DNA from: Marivita sp.
Lineage (GTDB): Bacteria > Pseudomonadota > Alphaproteobacteria > Rhodobacterales > Rhodobacteraceae
Assembly: GCF_020055635.1 (NCBI RefSeq)
Contig: NZ_JAIPUT010000001.1
Location: 62,001 to 126,000, forward strand
Reading direction: 5' to 3'
Length of the DNA: 64,000 nt
Within the stretch, counting starts at the first letter, position 1, and each line of letters opens with the position of its first letter. A program made the position numbers and the translations under genes. The notes under the pieces were generated by a model. It was not told the origin of the DNA, made no database searches, and was given only the letters and a program-made list of their open reading frames with translations. Shown in pieces: positions 41,608 to 49,897 of this stretch.

Positions 41608-43185
41608 ATGGCAAATATTGCCTTCATATTGCTGTGCCACAAGGATCCGGACGCGATCATCCGTCAGGCGCTCAGCCTGACGGCGGTCGGAGATTACATC
41701 GCGATCCATTTCGACGCCCGTGCCGATGCCGTGGCGTACCGTACCATCCGAACGGCGCTGTCCGACAACCCGAATGTCACCTTTGCCCGCAAACGCATCA
41801 AGTGCGGCTGGGGGGAATGGTCCCTGGTGCAAGCTTCGCTTTACGCGGTGGAGGCGGCGGTCGAGGCGTTCCCCCGCGCCACCCATTTCTACATGCTGTC
41901 GGGCGATTGCCAGGCGATCAAGACCGCGGAATACGCACATGCCTACCTTGACCGCTTCGACGCCGATTTCATTGAAAGCTTCGATTTCTTCGCCTCCGAC
42001 TGGATCAAGACCGGCATGAAGGAAGAACGGCTGATCTACCGCCACTTCCTGAACGAACGAAACAACAAGTGGCTGTTCTACAAGAGCCTCGAGATACAGA
42101 AACGCCTCGGTCTGACCCGGCAGGTGCCGGAGGATCTCGAGATCCAGATCGGCAGCCAGTGGTGGTGTCTGCGCCGCCCGACGATGGAGAAAATCCTTGA
42201 TTTCCTGAAAGCGCGTCCGGATGTGAAGCGGTTCTTCGCCACCACCTGGATCCCGGATGAAACCTGTATCCAGACGCTGGTCCGGCACCTCGTACCGGAA
42301 TCCGAGATCGAATGCCGGACGCTGACGTTCCTGATGTTCTCGGATTACGGCATGCCGGTGACCTTTTACAACGATCACTATGACCTGCTGCTCAGCCAGG
42401 ATTTCCTGTTCGCCCGCAAGATCAGCCCCGAAGCGGTGCAACTCAAGGAGCGTCTGGGATCGCTTTATTCCGCCAGGGGCGTCAATTTCGAAATCTCGAA
42501 CGAAGGCCGGTCGCTCTACAAGTTCCTGACCGGCAAGGGCCGCATCGGACGCCGTTTCGCGCCGCGCTTCTGGGAAACCGAAAGCACGCTGGGCCGCGAA
42601 CGCGAATTGCTGATCGTGGTGTGCAAGAAATGGCACGTGGCCAAGCGTCTTGTCGCGCGCATCCGGCAGCTGACCAACGTGCCCTGCATCGAGTACCTCT
42701 TCAACGAAGAGGATACCGGCCTGCCGGACATGGGCGGCATCCAATCGACGCTGGGCAAGCGCCATCGTCACCGGCGGTCGCTGATGCGGATGCTGTTCGA
42801 CTATTACGAAACCGATCGCATGGTCATCTGCATGGACCCCGGCAATCTCGACCTGCTCGAGGATTTCTGTCGCGATCGCGCGATGACGCGGCTGCTCGAG
42901 GTCGAGTGCAGTTTTTCGGATGACTACCTGATCGGCCATGCAACCCGCGTGGGGCTGGCCGGGGACCGCACGCCGCGCGAAACGCTGGAACGGCTGCTGC
43001 CGACGATCCGCAACGATATCGTGCATGAAAGCGACCGGATCCGCGACGCCGAGTTCGAAAACTACGTGCGCATCCGCGAGGAAGACAGCATAGAGGCCAA
43101 CGCCGCCGCGCTGACCCGGTTCCTGTCCATCACCCCCGACCAGGCGCTCGAGATTTCGCGCACAGATCACCTCTTTTCAGACTGA
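41608..43185 (+). CDS. GT14-like (core-2/I-branching type) glycosyltransferase with a 230-residue C-terminal extension
   Basis: A 525-residue protein. The N-terminal 290 residues resemble beta-1,6-N-acetylglucosaminyltransferases. Landmarks are IAFILLCHKDPDAIIRQAL, KCGWGEWSLVQASLYAV, THFYMLSGDCQAIK, QIGSQWWCLRRPTMEKILDF and TTWIPDETCIQTL. They are shared with the gene at 60783 (GSQWWCL, WIPDE), so the two are paralogues. The C-terminal part (RELLIVVCKKWHVAKRLVARI...) differs between them and I do not recognise it. The HIT gene follows 10 bases later. It probably decorates a surface glycan that the neighbouring sulfotransferase sulfates. Confidence 0.85.
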   Translation: MANIAFILLCHKDPDAIIRQALSLTAVGDYIAIHFDARADAVAYRTIRTALSDNPNVTFARKRIKCGWGEWSLVQASLYAVEAAVEAFPRATHFYMLSGDCQAIKTAEYAHAYLDRFDADFIESFDFFASDWIKTGMKEERLIYRHFLNERNNKWLFYKSLEIQKRLGLTRQVPEDLEIQIGSQWWCLRRPTMEKILDFLKARPDVKRFFATTWIPDETCIQTLVRHLVPESEIECRTLTFLMFSDYGMPVTFYNDHYDLLLSQDFLFARKISPEAVQLKERLGSLYSARGVNFEISNEGRSLYKFLTGKGRIGRRFAPRFWETESTLGRERELLIVVCKKWHVAKRLVARIRQLTNVPCIEYLFNEEDTGLPDMGGIQSTLGKRHRHRRSLMRMLFDYYETDRMVICMDPGNLDLLEDFCRDRAMTRLLEVECSFSDDYLIGHATRVGLAGDRTPRETLERLLPTIRNDIVHESDRIRDAEFENYVRIREEDSIEANAAALTRFLSITPDQALEISRTDHLFSD

Positions 43186-43195
43186 GGACACACCC

Positions 43196-43567
43196 ATGCC
43201 CCATGCCTATGACGACCAGAACATCTTTGCCAGGATCCTGCGTGGCGAGATCCCGAACGACACCGTCATGGAAACCGACCACACGCTGGCGTTCCGCGAT
43301 ATTCAGCCGCAAGCGCCGGTGCATGTGCTGGTGATCCCGAAAGGGCCATATGTCTGCTATGATCATTTTGCCCTCGAGGCCAGCGATGCGGAGATCGCCG
43401 ATTTCACCCGCGTGATCGGCGAGGTCTGCAAGATGGAGGGCGTGCAGGAGGCCGGCTACCGGATCATCTCGAACGCCGGCGAGGCAGGTGTCCAGGAAGT
43501 GCCGCATCTGCATGTGCATGTGCTCGGCGGGCGTGGTCTGGGGCGGATGCTGCAACCCGCGCGGTGA
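43196..43567 (+). CDS. HIT family (histidine triad) nucleotide-binding protein
   Basis: A 123-residue HINT-branch protein that hydrolyses AMP conjugates. The catalytic triad HLHVHVLGGRGLG is near residues 102-114. The N-terminal DDQNIFARILRGEIPNDTVMETDHTLAFRDIQPQAPVHVLVIPK is typical. Length is normal. Ten bases from the glycosyltransferase gene, it is likely co-transcribed with it, although HIT proteins are housekeeping. A palindrome pair follows the stop. Confidence 0.95.
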   Translation: MPHAYDDQNIFARILRGEIPNDTVMETDHTLAFRDIQPQAPVHVLVIPKGPYVCYDHFALEASDAEIADFTRVIGEVCKMEGVQEAGYRIISNAGEAGVQEVPHLHVHVLGGRGLGRMLQPAR

Positions 43568-43611
43568 AAGCGCCTTCGAAGGCGCTTGCCAAGCCGCTTC
43601 GAAGCGGCTTG
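43568..43611. terminator. Tandem TTCGAA-centred palindromes (copy 2, order reversed)
   Basis: Two perfect palindromes lie between the convergent HIT and ABC-ATPase genes: 43568-43587 (arms AAGCGCC and GGCGCTT) and 43590-43611 (arms CAAGCCGC and GCGGCTTG). Both are centred on TTCGAA. The cores are those of 40577-40620 in swapped order. Since each palindrome is its own reverse complement, swapped order equals inversion of the whole pair. Probable bidirectional terminator. Confidence 0.78.
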
Positions 43612-43617
43612 CCCGCC

Positions 43618-44535
43618 TCAGGCCGACCGCGTGAGTGACAGGAACACGTCTTCGAGATCGGCCTGTTCGGTCCGCACGTCGCGGATCCGCACACCGTTGT
43701 CGCGCAGCATCGACAGCACGTCCTCGGCCGAGGTCTGTCGCGCGCGGTAAGTGACTGCAAGCGTGCCGTCGTCGCGGGTGGCGACGCCGATCCCGGCCAC
43801 CTCTGGCAGAGTGCCGACCTCTGCGTCGGGCTGGATCACCATCGTCTTGGCGTCCAGGGCCCCCAAGAGGTTGCGCGTGCTGTCGCGGGCGACCACGGCA
43901 CCGTGGTTGATGATCGCGATCTCGTCGCACATCTCCTCGGCCTCTTCGAGGTAATGCGTCGTCAGGATGATCGTCATCCCGTTTTCACGGTTCAGCTTGC
44001 GCACATTGTTCCAGAGCATCTGGCGCAACTCGATATCGACGCCCGCGGTGGGTTCGTCCAGCACGAGCACATGCGGCCGGTGCACGAGCGCCTTGCCCAG
44101 CAGGAGCCGCCGCCGCATCCCTCCGGACAGGGTGCGGGCATAGGCCTCGGCCTTGTCGCTCAGCCCGACCATCTCGAGAATCTCGTCCGACCGGCGTTCG
44201 GATTTCGGCACGCCGTACAGACCTGCCTGCACCTCGAGCGCGCTGCGTGGCGTGAAGAACGGATCGAGGTTCAGTTCCTGCGGCATGACCCCGATGGACG
44301 CGCGCGACTGGCGTGGGTTCACATCCTGATCCCAGCCCCAGATCGTGACCCGACCGGCGGATTTCGTGACCAGACCCGCCAGAATGTTGATCAAGGTGGA
44401 TTTACCGGCCCCGTTCGGCCCCAGCAGGCCGAAGACCGATCCGCGCGGAACGGTCAGGTCGATGTCCTTGAGGGCCTCCTTGCCGCCGGTATAGACCTTG
44501 CGCAGCCCCTCGATCTGAATGGCGTCCTGTGTCAT
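43618..44535 (-). CDS. ABC transporter ATP-binding protein, stand-alone
   Basis: A 305-residue ATPase of the CcmA/NodI/DrrA type. Walker A is GLLGPNGAGKSTLIN (residues about 34-48). The signature is LSGGMRRRLLLGKAL (near 136-150) and Walker B is VLVLDEPTAGVD (near 157). The switch His is in IILTTHYLEEAEEM. The C-terminal 80 residues are the domain found in exporters of this class. No permease gene is adjacent on either side, so the membrane partner lies elsewhere. It is divergent from the zf-CHCC gene. Confidence 0.93.
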   Translation of the reverse strand: MTQDAIQIEGLRKVYTGGKEALKDIDLTVPRGSVFGLLGPNGAGKSTLINILAGLVTKSAGRVTIWGWDQDVNPRQSRASIGVMPQELNLDPFFTPRSALEVQAGLYGVPKSERRSDEILEMVGLSDKAEAYARTLSGGMRRRLLLGKALVHRPHVLVLDEPTAGVDIELRQMLWNNVRKLNRENGMTIILTTHYLEEAEEMCDEIAIINHGAVVARDSTRNLLGALDAKTMVIQPDAEVGTLPEVAGIGVATRDDGTLAVTYRARQTSAEDVLSMLRDNGVRIRDVRTEQADLEDVFLSLTRSA

Positions 44536-44611
44536 CGCTGTCTCTTGCTCCTCTGGCCTCGTCGTCCTAAACCGCTCGTAGTGGAAAACGCCAGTGAAGG
44601 AAACGCAGCAG

Positions 44612-44797
44612 ATGGCAACGCAAGCGCCCGAAACAAAGATCGTGGACAGCTACCGCATCGCCTGTGACGGCGGCGAGGGGGCCCTGGGTCACCCGCGGGT
44701 CTGGCTGCAAATCCCGCATGACACCGGCTGGGTCGAATGCGGCTACTGCGATGCCCGGTTCATCCACAAGGATTTCGCAGACACCCAGGACACCTGA
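44612..44797 (+). CDS. Zinc-finger (zf-CHCC) protein, NDUFS6-like
   Basis: A 61-residue protein of the CHCC zinc-finger family, the bacterial counterpart of the complex I accessory subunit NDUFS6. The ligands are in [18 protein letters not shown] (Cys, His) and [11 protein letters not shown] (two Cys). The start was set at ATG 44612 with a GAAGGA ribosome binding site; a GTG at 44594 would add six residues. It stands alone between a divergent ABC gene and polA. Confidence 0.9.
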   Translation: MATQAPETKIVDSYRIACDGGEGALGHPRVWLQIPHDTGWVECGYCDARFIHKDFADTQDT

Positions 44798-44966
44798 CCG
44801 CGCAGCAGAGCGAGAACGGCCGAAAGTCCTTGGGCGGCCGGCACGCTCTTGCGCGCTTTTCCCGCAGGGAGTCGTGACCTCGCGGTGAGCTGGCGCAGGT
44901 TCCTGCTGGCACAGGCAGGCCGTCCGTGGCAAAGCTTGGCGCAGCACGAAAACAGGGGCGCGCGAC

Positions 44967-47771
44967 ATGGCATTCGGCAAAGGACATCACCTTCACCTGA
45001 TCGACGGCTCGGCCTTCATCTTTCGCGCCTACCACGCGCTGCCGCCGCTATCCCGCAAGTCCGATGGCCTGCCGATTGGTGCGGTCGCGGGCTTCTGCAA
45101 CATGCTTCAGAAATATGTCGAGGGAAATCACGGCCCCGATGCGCCCACCCATGTGGCGGTGATCTTCGACAAGGGCAGTCACACGTTCCGCAACGACATG
45201 TACGATCTGTACAAGGCCAACCGCGACGAGATGCCGGAAGACCTGCGCCCGCAAATCCCGCTGACCCGCCGCGCGACCGAAGCCTTCAACATCGCCTGCG
45301 AGGAAAAGGAAGGATTCGAGGCCGACGACATCATCGCGACGCTTGCCTGCCAGGCCCGCGATGCCGGTGGTCGCGTGACGATCATTTCGTCGGACAAGGA
45401 CCTGATGCAACTGGTCGGCGACGGTGTCGAGATGCTCGACGCGATGAAGAACCGCCGCATCGACCGCGAGGGCGTGTTCGAAAAGTTCGGCGTCTATCCT
45501 GACCGCGTCGTCGATGTGCAGGCGCTGGCCGGCGACAGCATCGACAACGTGCCCGGCGCGCCGGGGATCGGCGTCAAGACGGCGGCGCTTCTGATCAACG
45601 AGTTCGGGTCGCTGGAAGAGTTGCTCGAGCGTGCCGGGGAGATCAAGCAACCCAAGCGCCGCGAGACCCTGATCGAAAAACGCGCGCAGATCGAGCTTTC
45701 GAAAAAGCTGGTTCTGCTGGATGTGAATACGCCGCTTGATTTCACGCTCGACGATCTCGAGGTCCGCGACCCGGACCCCGACAGGCTGATGTCCTTTCTG
45801 ACGGAAATGGAGTTCCGCACCCTGACCAAGCGTATCGCCGAAGCGCTCGAGGTCGACCCGCCGGTGATCCCCGACAGCACGCCCGAAGGCGCGAACCCGC
45901 CCGAGGGGGATGCGCCGGTCTGGCCCGTGATCGACCCCGACACCTATGAATGCGTGCGCGACCTGACCGCGTTGCAGACCTGGATCGACGCGGCCAATGA
46001 CATGGGCCGTGTGGCCTTCGACACCGAAACCACCGGCCTCAATGACATGACCGCCGACCTGGTCGGCCTGTCGCTCTGCGTTGAACCGGGCAAGGCCTGT
46101 TACGTGCCGCTGGCGCATCGGGCCGAAGGCGGAGACGGGCTTTTCGGCTCGGACGACCTGGCCGAGAGTCAGATCGCGATGCAGGATGCGCTGGATGCGC
46201 TGAGGCCGCTGCTGGAAGACCCGGCCGTTCTGAAGATCGGTCAGAACATGAAATACGACGCCAAGATCATGTCGCGCTACGGGATCGACCTGAACCCGAT
46301 CGACGACACGATGCTGATGTCCTACGCGATGAATGCGGGTCTGCATGGGCACGGCATGGACACGCTTGCCGAACGCTATCTTGGCCATACCTGCATCCCG
46401 ATCAAGGAGCTGATCGGCTCTGGCAAGAGCCAGATCACCTTTGATCGGGTGCCGATCGACCAGGCCACGAAATACGCGGCCGAGGATGCCGAGATCACGC
46501 TGCGGCTCTGGCTGACGTTCAAGCCGCAACTGCACCGCGTGCATGTCACCCGTGTCTATGAGAGCATGGAGCGCCCGCTTGTGCCCGTGCTGGCCGACAT
46601 GGAGCGCGCCGGAATCAAGGTGGACCGGGATACGCTCTCGCGCATGTCGAACGCCTTCAGCCAGAAGATGGCCGCGTTCGAGCACGAGATCTACGAACTC
46701 GCAGGCCGCAAGTTCAACGTTGGCTCTCCGAAACAGCTGGGCGAAATCCTGTTCGACGAAATGGGCCTCGACGGCGGCAAGCGCGGCAAGACCGGGGCCT
46801 ATGCCACCGGCGCGGATGTGCTCGAGGATCTGGCCACCGAACACGAACTGGCGCGCCGCGTGCTGGACTGGCGGCAGCTGTCGAAACTGAAATCAACCTA
46901 TACCGACGCCTTGCAGGACCACATCAACGCCGATACCGGCCGCGTCCATACCTGCTATTCGATCGCCGGGGCCAACACCGGGCGTCTTGCCTCGACCGAT
47001 CCGAATTTGCAGAACATCCCGGTGCGCTCCGAGGAAGGCCGCCGCATCCGCGAAGCCTTTGTCGCCGAGCCGGGCAAGACGCTGGTGTCGCTGGATTACA
47101 GCCAGATCGAGCTGCGCATCCTGGCGCATGTCGCCGACATCCAGGCGCTCAAGGACGCGTTCAAGGACGGGCAGGACATCCACGCCGCCACCGCATCCGA
47201 GATGTTCAACGTGCCGCTGGACGAAATGACGCCGGATGTCCGCCGCCAGGCGAAGGCGATCAATTTCGGGGTGATCTACGGCATTTCGGGCTTCGGCCTT
47301 GCCCGCAACCTGCGGATCCCCCGATCAGAGGCGCAGGGCTTCATCGACCGCTATTTCGAACGCTTCCCCGGAATCAAGGCCTACATGGACGCCACCACGG
47401 CCTTTGCCAAGGAACACAACCGGGTCGAGACCCTGTTCGGTCGGGTGATCCACACGCCCGAGATCAACGCCAAGGGCCCGCGCGCCGGGTTCGCCAAACG
47501 CGCCGCGATCAACGCACCGATCCAGGGCACCGCCGCCGACATCATCCGCCGCGCCATGATCCGGATGCCCGATGCCATCAGCGGCTTGCCGGCCAGGATG
47601 CTGTTGCAGGTGCACGACGAACTGCTGTTCGAGGTGGAGGAGGGTGCCGAGGACGCGCTTATCAAGGTGGCGCGCGAGATCATGGAAGGCGCGGCCGATC
47701 CGGTCATCAAGCTGTCGGTTCCGCTTGTGGCCGATGCCGGTCAGGGGGCCAACTGGGCCAAGGCGCATTAG
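44967..47771 (+). CDS. polA: DNA polymerase I
   Basis: A 934-residue repair and Okazaki-fragment polymerase. The 5'-3' exonuclease domain fills residues 1-290 (DGSAFIFRAYHAL, EADDIIATLA, GDSIDNVPGAPGIGVKTAA). The 3'-5' exonuclease keeps its catalytic Asp-x-Glu in VAFDTETTGL (near 350), so proofreading should be active. Polymerase motif A is LDYSQIELRILAHV (near 709). Motif B is RRQAKAINFGVIYG (near 758) and motif C is LQVHDELLFEV (near 879-889). All key residues are present. The gene is followed by a glutaredoxin fusion. Confidence 0.98.
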   Translation: MAFGKGHHLHLIDGSAFIFRAYHALPPLSRKSDGLPIGAVAGFCNMLQKYVEGNHGPDAPTHVAVIFDKGSHTFRNDMYDLYKANRDEMPEDLRPQIPLTRRATEAFNIACEEKEGFEADDIIATLACQARDAGGRVTIISSDKDLMQLVGDGVEMLDAMKNRRIDREGVFEKFGVYPDRVVDVQALAGDSIDNVPGAPGIGVKTAALLINEFGSLEELLERAGEIKQPKRRETLIEKRAQIELSKKLVLLDVNTPLDFTLDDLEVRDPDPDRLMSFLTEMEFRTLTKRIAEALEVDPPVIPDSTPEGANPPEGDAPVWPVIDPDTYECVRDLTALQTWIDAANDMGRVAFDTETTGLNDMTADLVGLSLCVEPGKACYVPLAHRAEGGDGLFGSDDLAESQIAMQDALDALRPLLEDPAVLKIGQNMKYDAKIMSRYGIDLNPIDDTMLMSYAMNAGLHGHGMDTLAERYLGHTCIPIKELIGSGKSQITFDRVPIDQATKYAAEDAEITLRLWLTFKPQLHRVHVTRVYESMERPLVPVLADMERAGIKVDRDTLSRMSNAFSQKMAAFEHEIYELAGRKFNVGSPKQLGEILFDEMGLDGGKRGKTGAYATGADVLEDLATEHELARRVLDWRQLSKLKSTYTDALQDHINADTGRVHTCYSIAGANTGRLASTDPNLQNIPVRSEEGRRIREAFVAEPGKTLVSLDYSQIELRILAHVADIQALKDAFKDGQDIHAATASEMFNVPLDEMTPDVRRQAKAINFGVIYGISGFGLARNLRIPRSEAQGFIDRYFERFPGIKAYMDATTAFAKEHNRVETLFGRVIHTPEINAKGPRAGFAKRAAINAPIQGTAADIIRRAMIRMPDAISGLPARMLLQVHDELLFEVEEGAEDALIKVAREIMEGAADPVIKLSVPLVADAGQGANWAKAH

Positions 47772-47843
47772 GCTTTCGGGGTCTGGCTCGGAACGTTTTG
47801 GATGCGCTCCGGTTGACCTGCGGAGAGTTGAAAGAGCCGGAAC

Positions 47844-48647
47844 ATGACCGCAACCGACATGATCGACGGCCCGCAGGCCGCCCGTGAGAAAAGCCGGGGC
47901 GACAGCAAGACCGCGTCGCTGTACCGGATGGCGATGCCGGGGCACCTTTGCCCGTTCGGCCTCAAGTCCCGGTCGCTTCTGAGGCGCAAGGGGTACAAGA
48001 TCGACGACAATCTCCTGACCAACCGGGACGAGGTCGATGCCTTTCAGGAGGCGCATGATGTCCCGACCACGCCGATCACCTTCATCGACGGCGAGAGGAT
48101 CGGCGGCTATTCCGACCTGAAGGAACATTTCGGCTACCGCGTGCTGGGTGAGGATGACACCACCTACATGCCGGTGATCGCCATTTTCGCCTCGACCGCG
48201 CTGATCGCACTGGCGATCCTGCTCAACCTCTATGACGGTTTTCCGATCCTCACCTGGCTCAAGTGGTTCTTCGCCCTGTCGATGGCCGCATTGGCGATCC
48301 AGAAATTGCAGGATGTCGGAAGCTTCGTGAACGGCTTTCTGGGATATGATCTGCTTGCCCGGCGCTACGTGCCTTATGGCTATGCCTACCCGTTCCTCGA
48401 GCTTTATTCCGGTGTCGGGATGATGGCCCTGATCGGCACCCAAAGCCCGCTGATCTGGCTGGTGGCCCCGGTTGCCCTGTTCATCGGGACGGTCGGATCG
48501 ATCAGCGTGATCAAGGCTGTCTATATCGACAAGCAGGAATTGACCTGCGCCTGTGTGGGCGGCGGGTCGAACGTGCCGCTGGGCGCGATTTCCCTGAGTG
48601 AAAATCTCATCATGGCCGGGATGGGCGTCTGGATGCTGCTGCTCTAG
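47844..48647 (+). CDS. Glutaredoxin domain fused to a MauE/DoxX-like membrane domain
   Basis: A 267-residue fusion. Residues about 25-100 are a glutaredoxin domain (SLYRMAMPGHLCPFGLKSRSLLRRKGY, TTPITFIDGERIGGYSDLKEHFG) whose active site is CPFG, a single-Cys form. The second half has four membrane helices. It ends with LTCACVGGGSNVPLGAISLSEN, where the CAC pair and the helix layout resemble MauE and related membrane thiol redox proteins. The design suggests passage of reducing power across the membrane, or reduction of an exported protein. It follows polA by 72 bases, with no obvious common role. Confidence 0.87.
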   Translation: MTATDMIDGPQAAREKSRGDSKTASLYRMAMPGHLCPFGLKSRSLLRRKGYKIDDNLLTNRDEVDAFQEAHDVPTTPITFIDGERIGGYSDLKEHFGYRVLGEDDTTYMPVIAIFASTALIALAILLNLYDGFPILTWLKWFFALSMAALAIQKLQDVGSFVNGFLGYDLLARRYVPYGYAYPFLELYSGVGMMALIGTQSPLIWLVAPVALFIGTVGSISVIKAVYIDKQELTCACVGGGSNVPLGAISLSENLIMAGMGVWMLLL

Positions 48648-48680
48648 ACTGCGGTACACCCATCCTGACCCGGAGCCTGC

Positions 48681-49868
48681 GTGACCCCTCTCAAGATCCC
48701 GAACCGCACTGCCCGGCACCTGTGGCTTTGGGTCAATGGGCTGGGCGACACGCCGACCGGCCCGCTGGACCCGGCGGCGCTGATCCGCGGGCTTGGATTT
48801 GTGCAGCTTGACACGATCCAGGTCGTGTCGCGCGCGCATCATCACATCCTCTGGAGCCGCAACCAGACCTATCGCGAGCCGATGCTCGACCGGTTGCTGG
48901 CCCGAGACCGGGCGGTGTTCGAACATTTTACCCACGATGCGTCGGTCCTGCCGATGGACATGTTGCCGATGTGGCAGCGTCAGTTCCGGCGGATGAAGGA
49001 CAAGGCCAGCCGGTCGTCGTGGTTCGGCAAGCATCTGGCCGAGGATCACCTTGACGACATTCGGCGCCGCATCGCCGAGGAAGGCCCGCTTTGCACCCAT
49101 GATTTCGACACCAGGATCGTCGGAAAACGCGAGATGTGGAAACGCCCGCCGCACAAGATCGGGCTGGATTTCCTGTGGTACGCTGGCGAACTGGCGACCT
49201 GTCACCGCGACGGGTTCACCAAGTATTACGATCTGGCCGAACGGGTCTTTCCCGAGCATCTGCGCGCACAGAAGGTGCCGGACCGCGACCAGGTCGATTG
49301 GCTTTGTGGTGCAGCGCTCGACCGCCTCGGCATCGGCACGCAGGGCGAGATCCGCAAGTTCTGGGACGCGACCGAGGTTTCCGAGGTGTCCGACTGGGCC
49401 GATCGCCATGCCCGGGGGCTGGTTCCCGTCGAGATCGAGTCGGCTGAGGGGACATGGACCAAGGCGCTGGCCTGTCCCGATATCGAGGCGCGCCTGACCG
49501 CGCTTGCGCCGCCCACGTCACGCCTGCGCATCCTCAACCCGTTCGATCCAGCGATCCGCGATCGTGTTCGGCTGAAACGGCTTTTCGGCTTTGACTACAC
49601 GGTCGAGATGTTCGTGCCGGCCGCGAAGCGCCAATGGGGATATTACGTCTATCCGCTGCTTGAGGGAGACCGCATCGTCGGCCGGATCGAGGTCAAGGCG
49701 GATCGCGCCAGGGACAGGCTGAGCATTCTCAACCTCTGGTGGGAGCCCAAGGTCAAACCGACGGCGCAGCGTCTTCGCAAGCTCGAAAGTGAACTTGGTC
49801 GGCTGGCCCGCCTTGCCGGTGTCGCCACCGTGACATGGCAAGGCCCTGCATTCGACGCTGTGCGCTAG
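48681..49868 (+). CDS. YcaQ-like winged-helix DNA glycosylase (DUF1006)
   Basis: A 395-residue protein of the YcaQ/AlkX (HTH_42) family. E. coli YcaQ unhooks DNA interstrand crosslinks and removes bulky N7-alkyl bases. The family's catalytic Q-x-D motif is seen as GFVQLDTIQVVSRAHHHILWSR (near residue 36). The winged-helix arrays continue with FEHFTHDASVLPMDMLPMWQRQ and LRILNPFDPAIRDRVRLKRLFGFDYTVE, all typical. It starts with GTG. It lies within a stretch that also holds polA, nth and an Ada-type gene. Confidence 0.92.
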   Translation: MTPLKIPNRTARHLWLWVNGLGDTPTGPLDPAALIRGLGFVQLDTIQVVSRAHHHILWSRNQTYREPMLDRLLARDRAVFEHFTHDASVLPMDMLPMWQRQFRRMKDKASRSSWFGKHLAEDHLDDIRRRIAEEGPLCTHDFDTRIVGKREMWKRPPHKIGLDFLWYAGELATCHRDGFTKYYDLAERVFPEHLRAQKVPDRDQVDWLCGAALDRLGIGTQGEIRKFWDATEVSEVSDWADRHARGLVPVEIESAEGTWTKALACPDIEARLTALAPPTSRLRILNPFDPAIRDRVRLKRLFGFDYTVEMFVPAAKRQWGYYVYPLLEGDRIVGRIEVKADRARDRLSILNLWWEPKVKPTAQRLRKLESELGRLARLAGVATVTWQGPAFDAVR

Positions 49869-49897
49869 AGCGTCGCCCCCTCGGCGCTTGGTTCGGG

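Noticed and set aside
47325-49409. A 694-residue minus-strand open frame under polA, the glutaredoxin fusion and the YcaQ-type gene
   Set aside because: All three plus-strand genes are certain. The frame crosses their boundaries and intergenic DNA and has no motifs.
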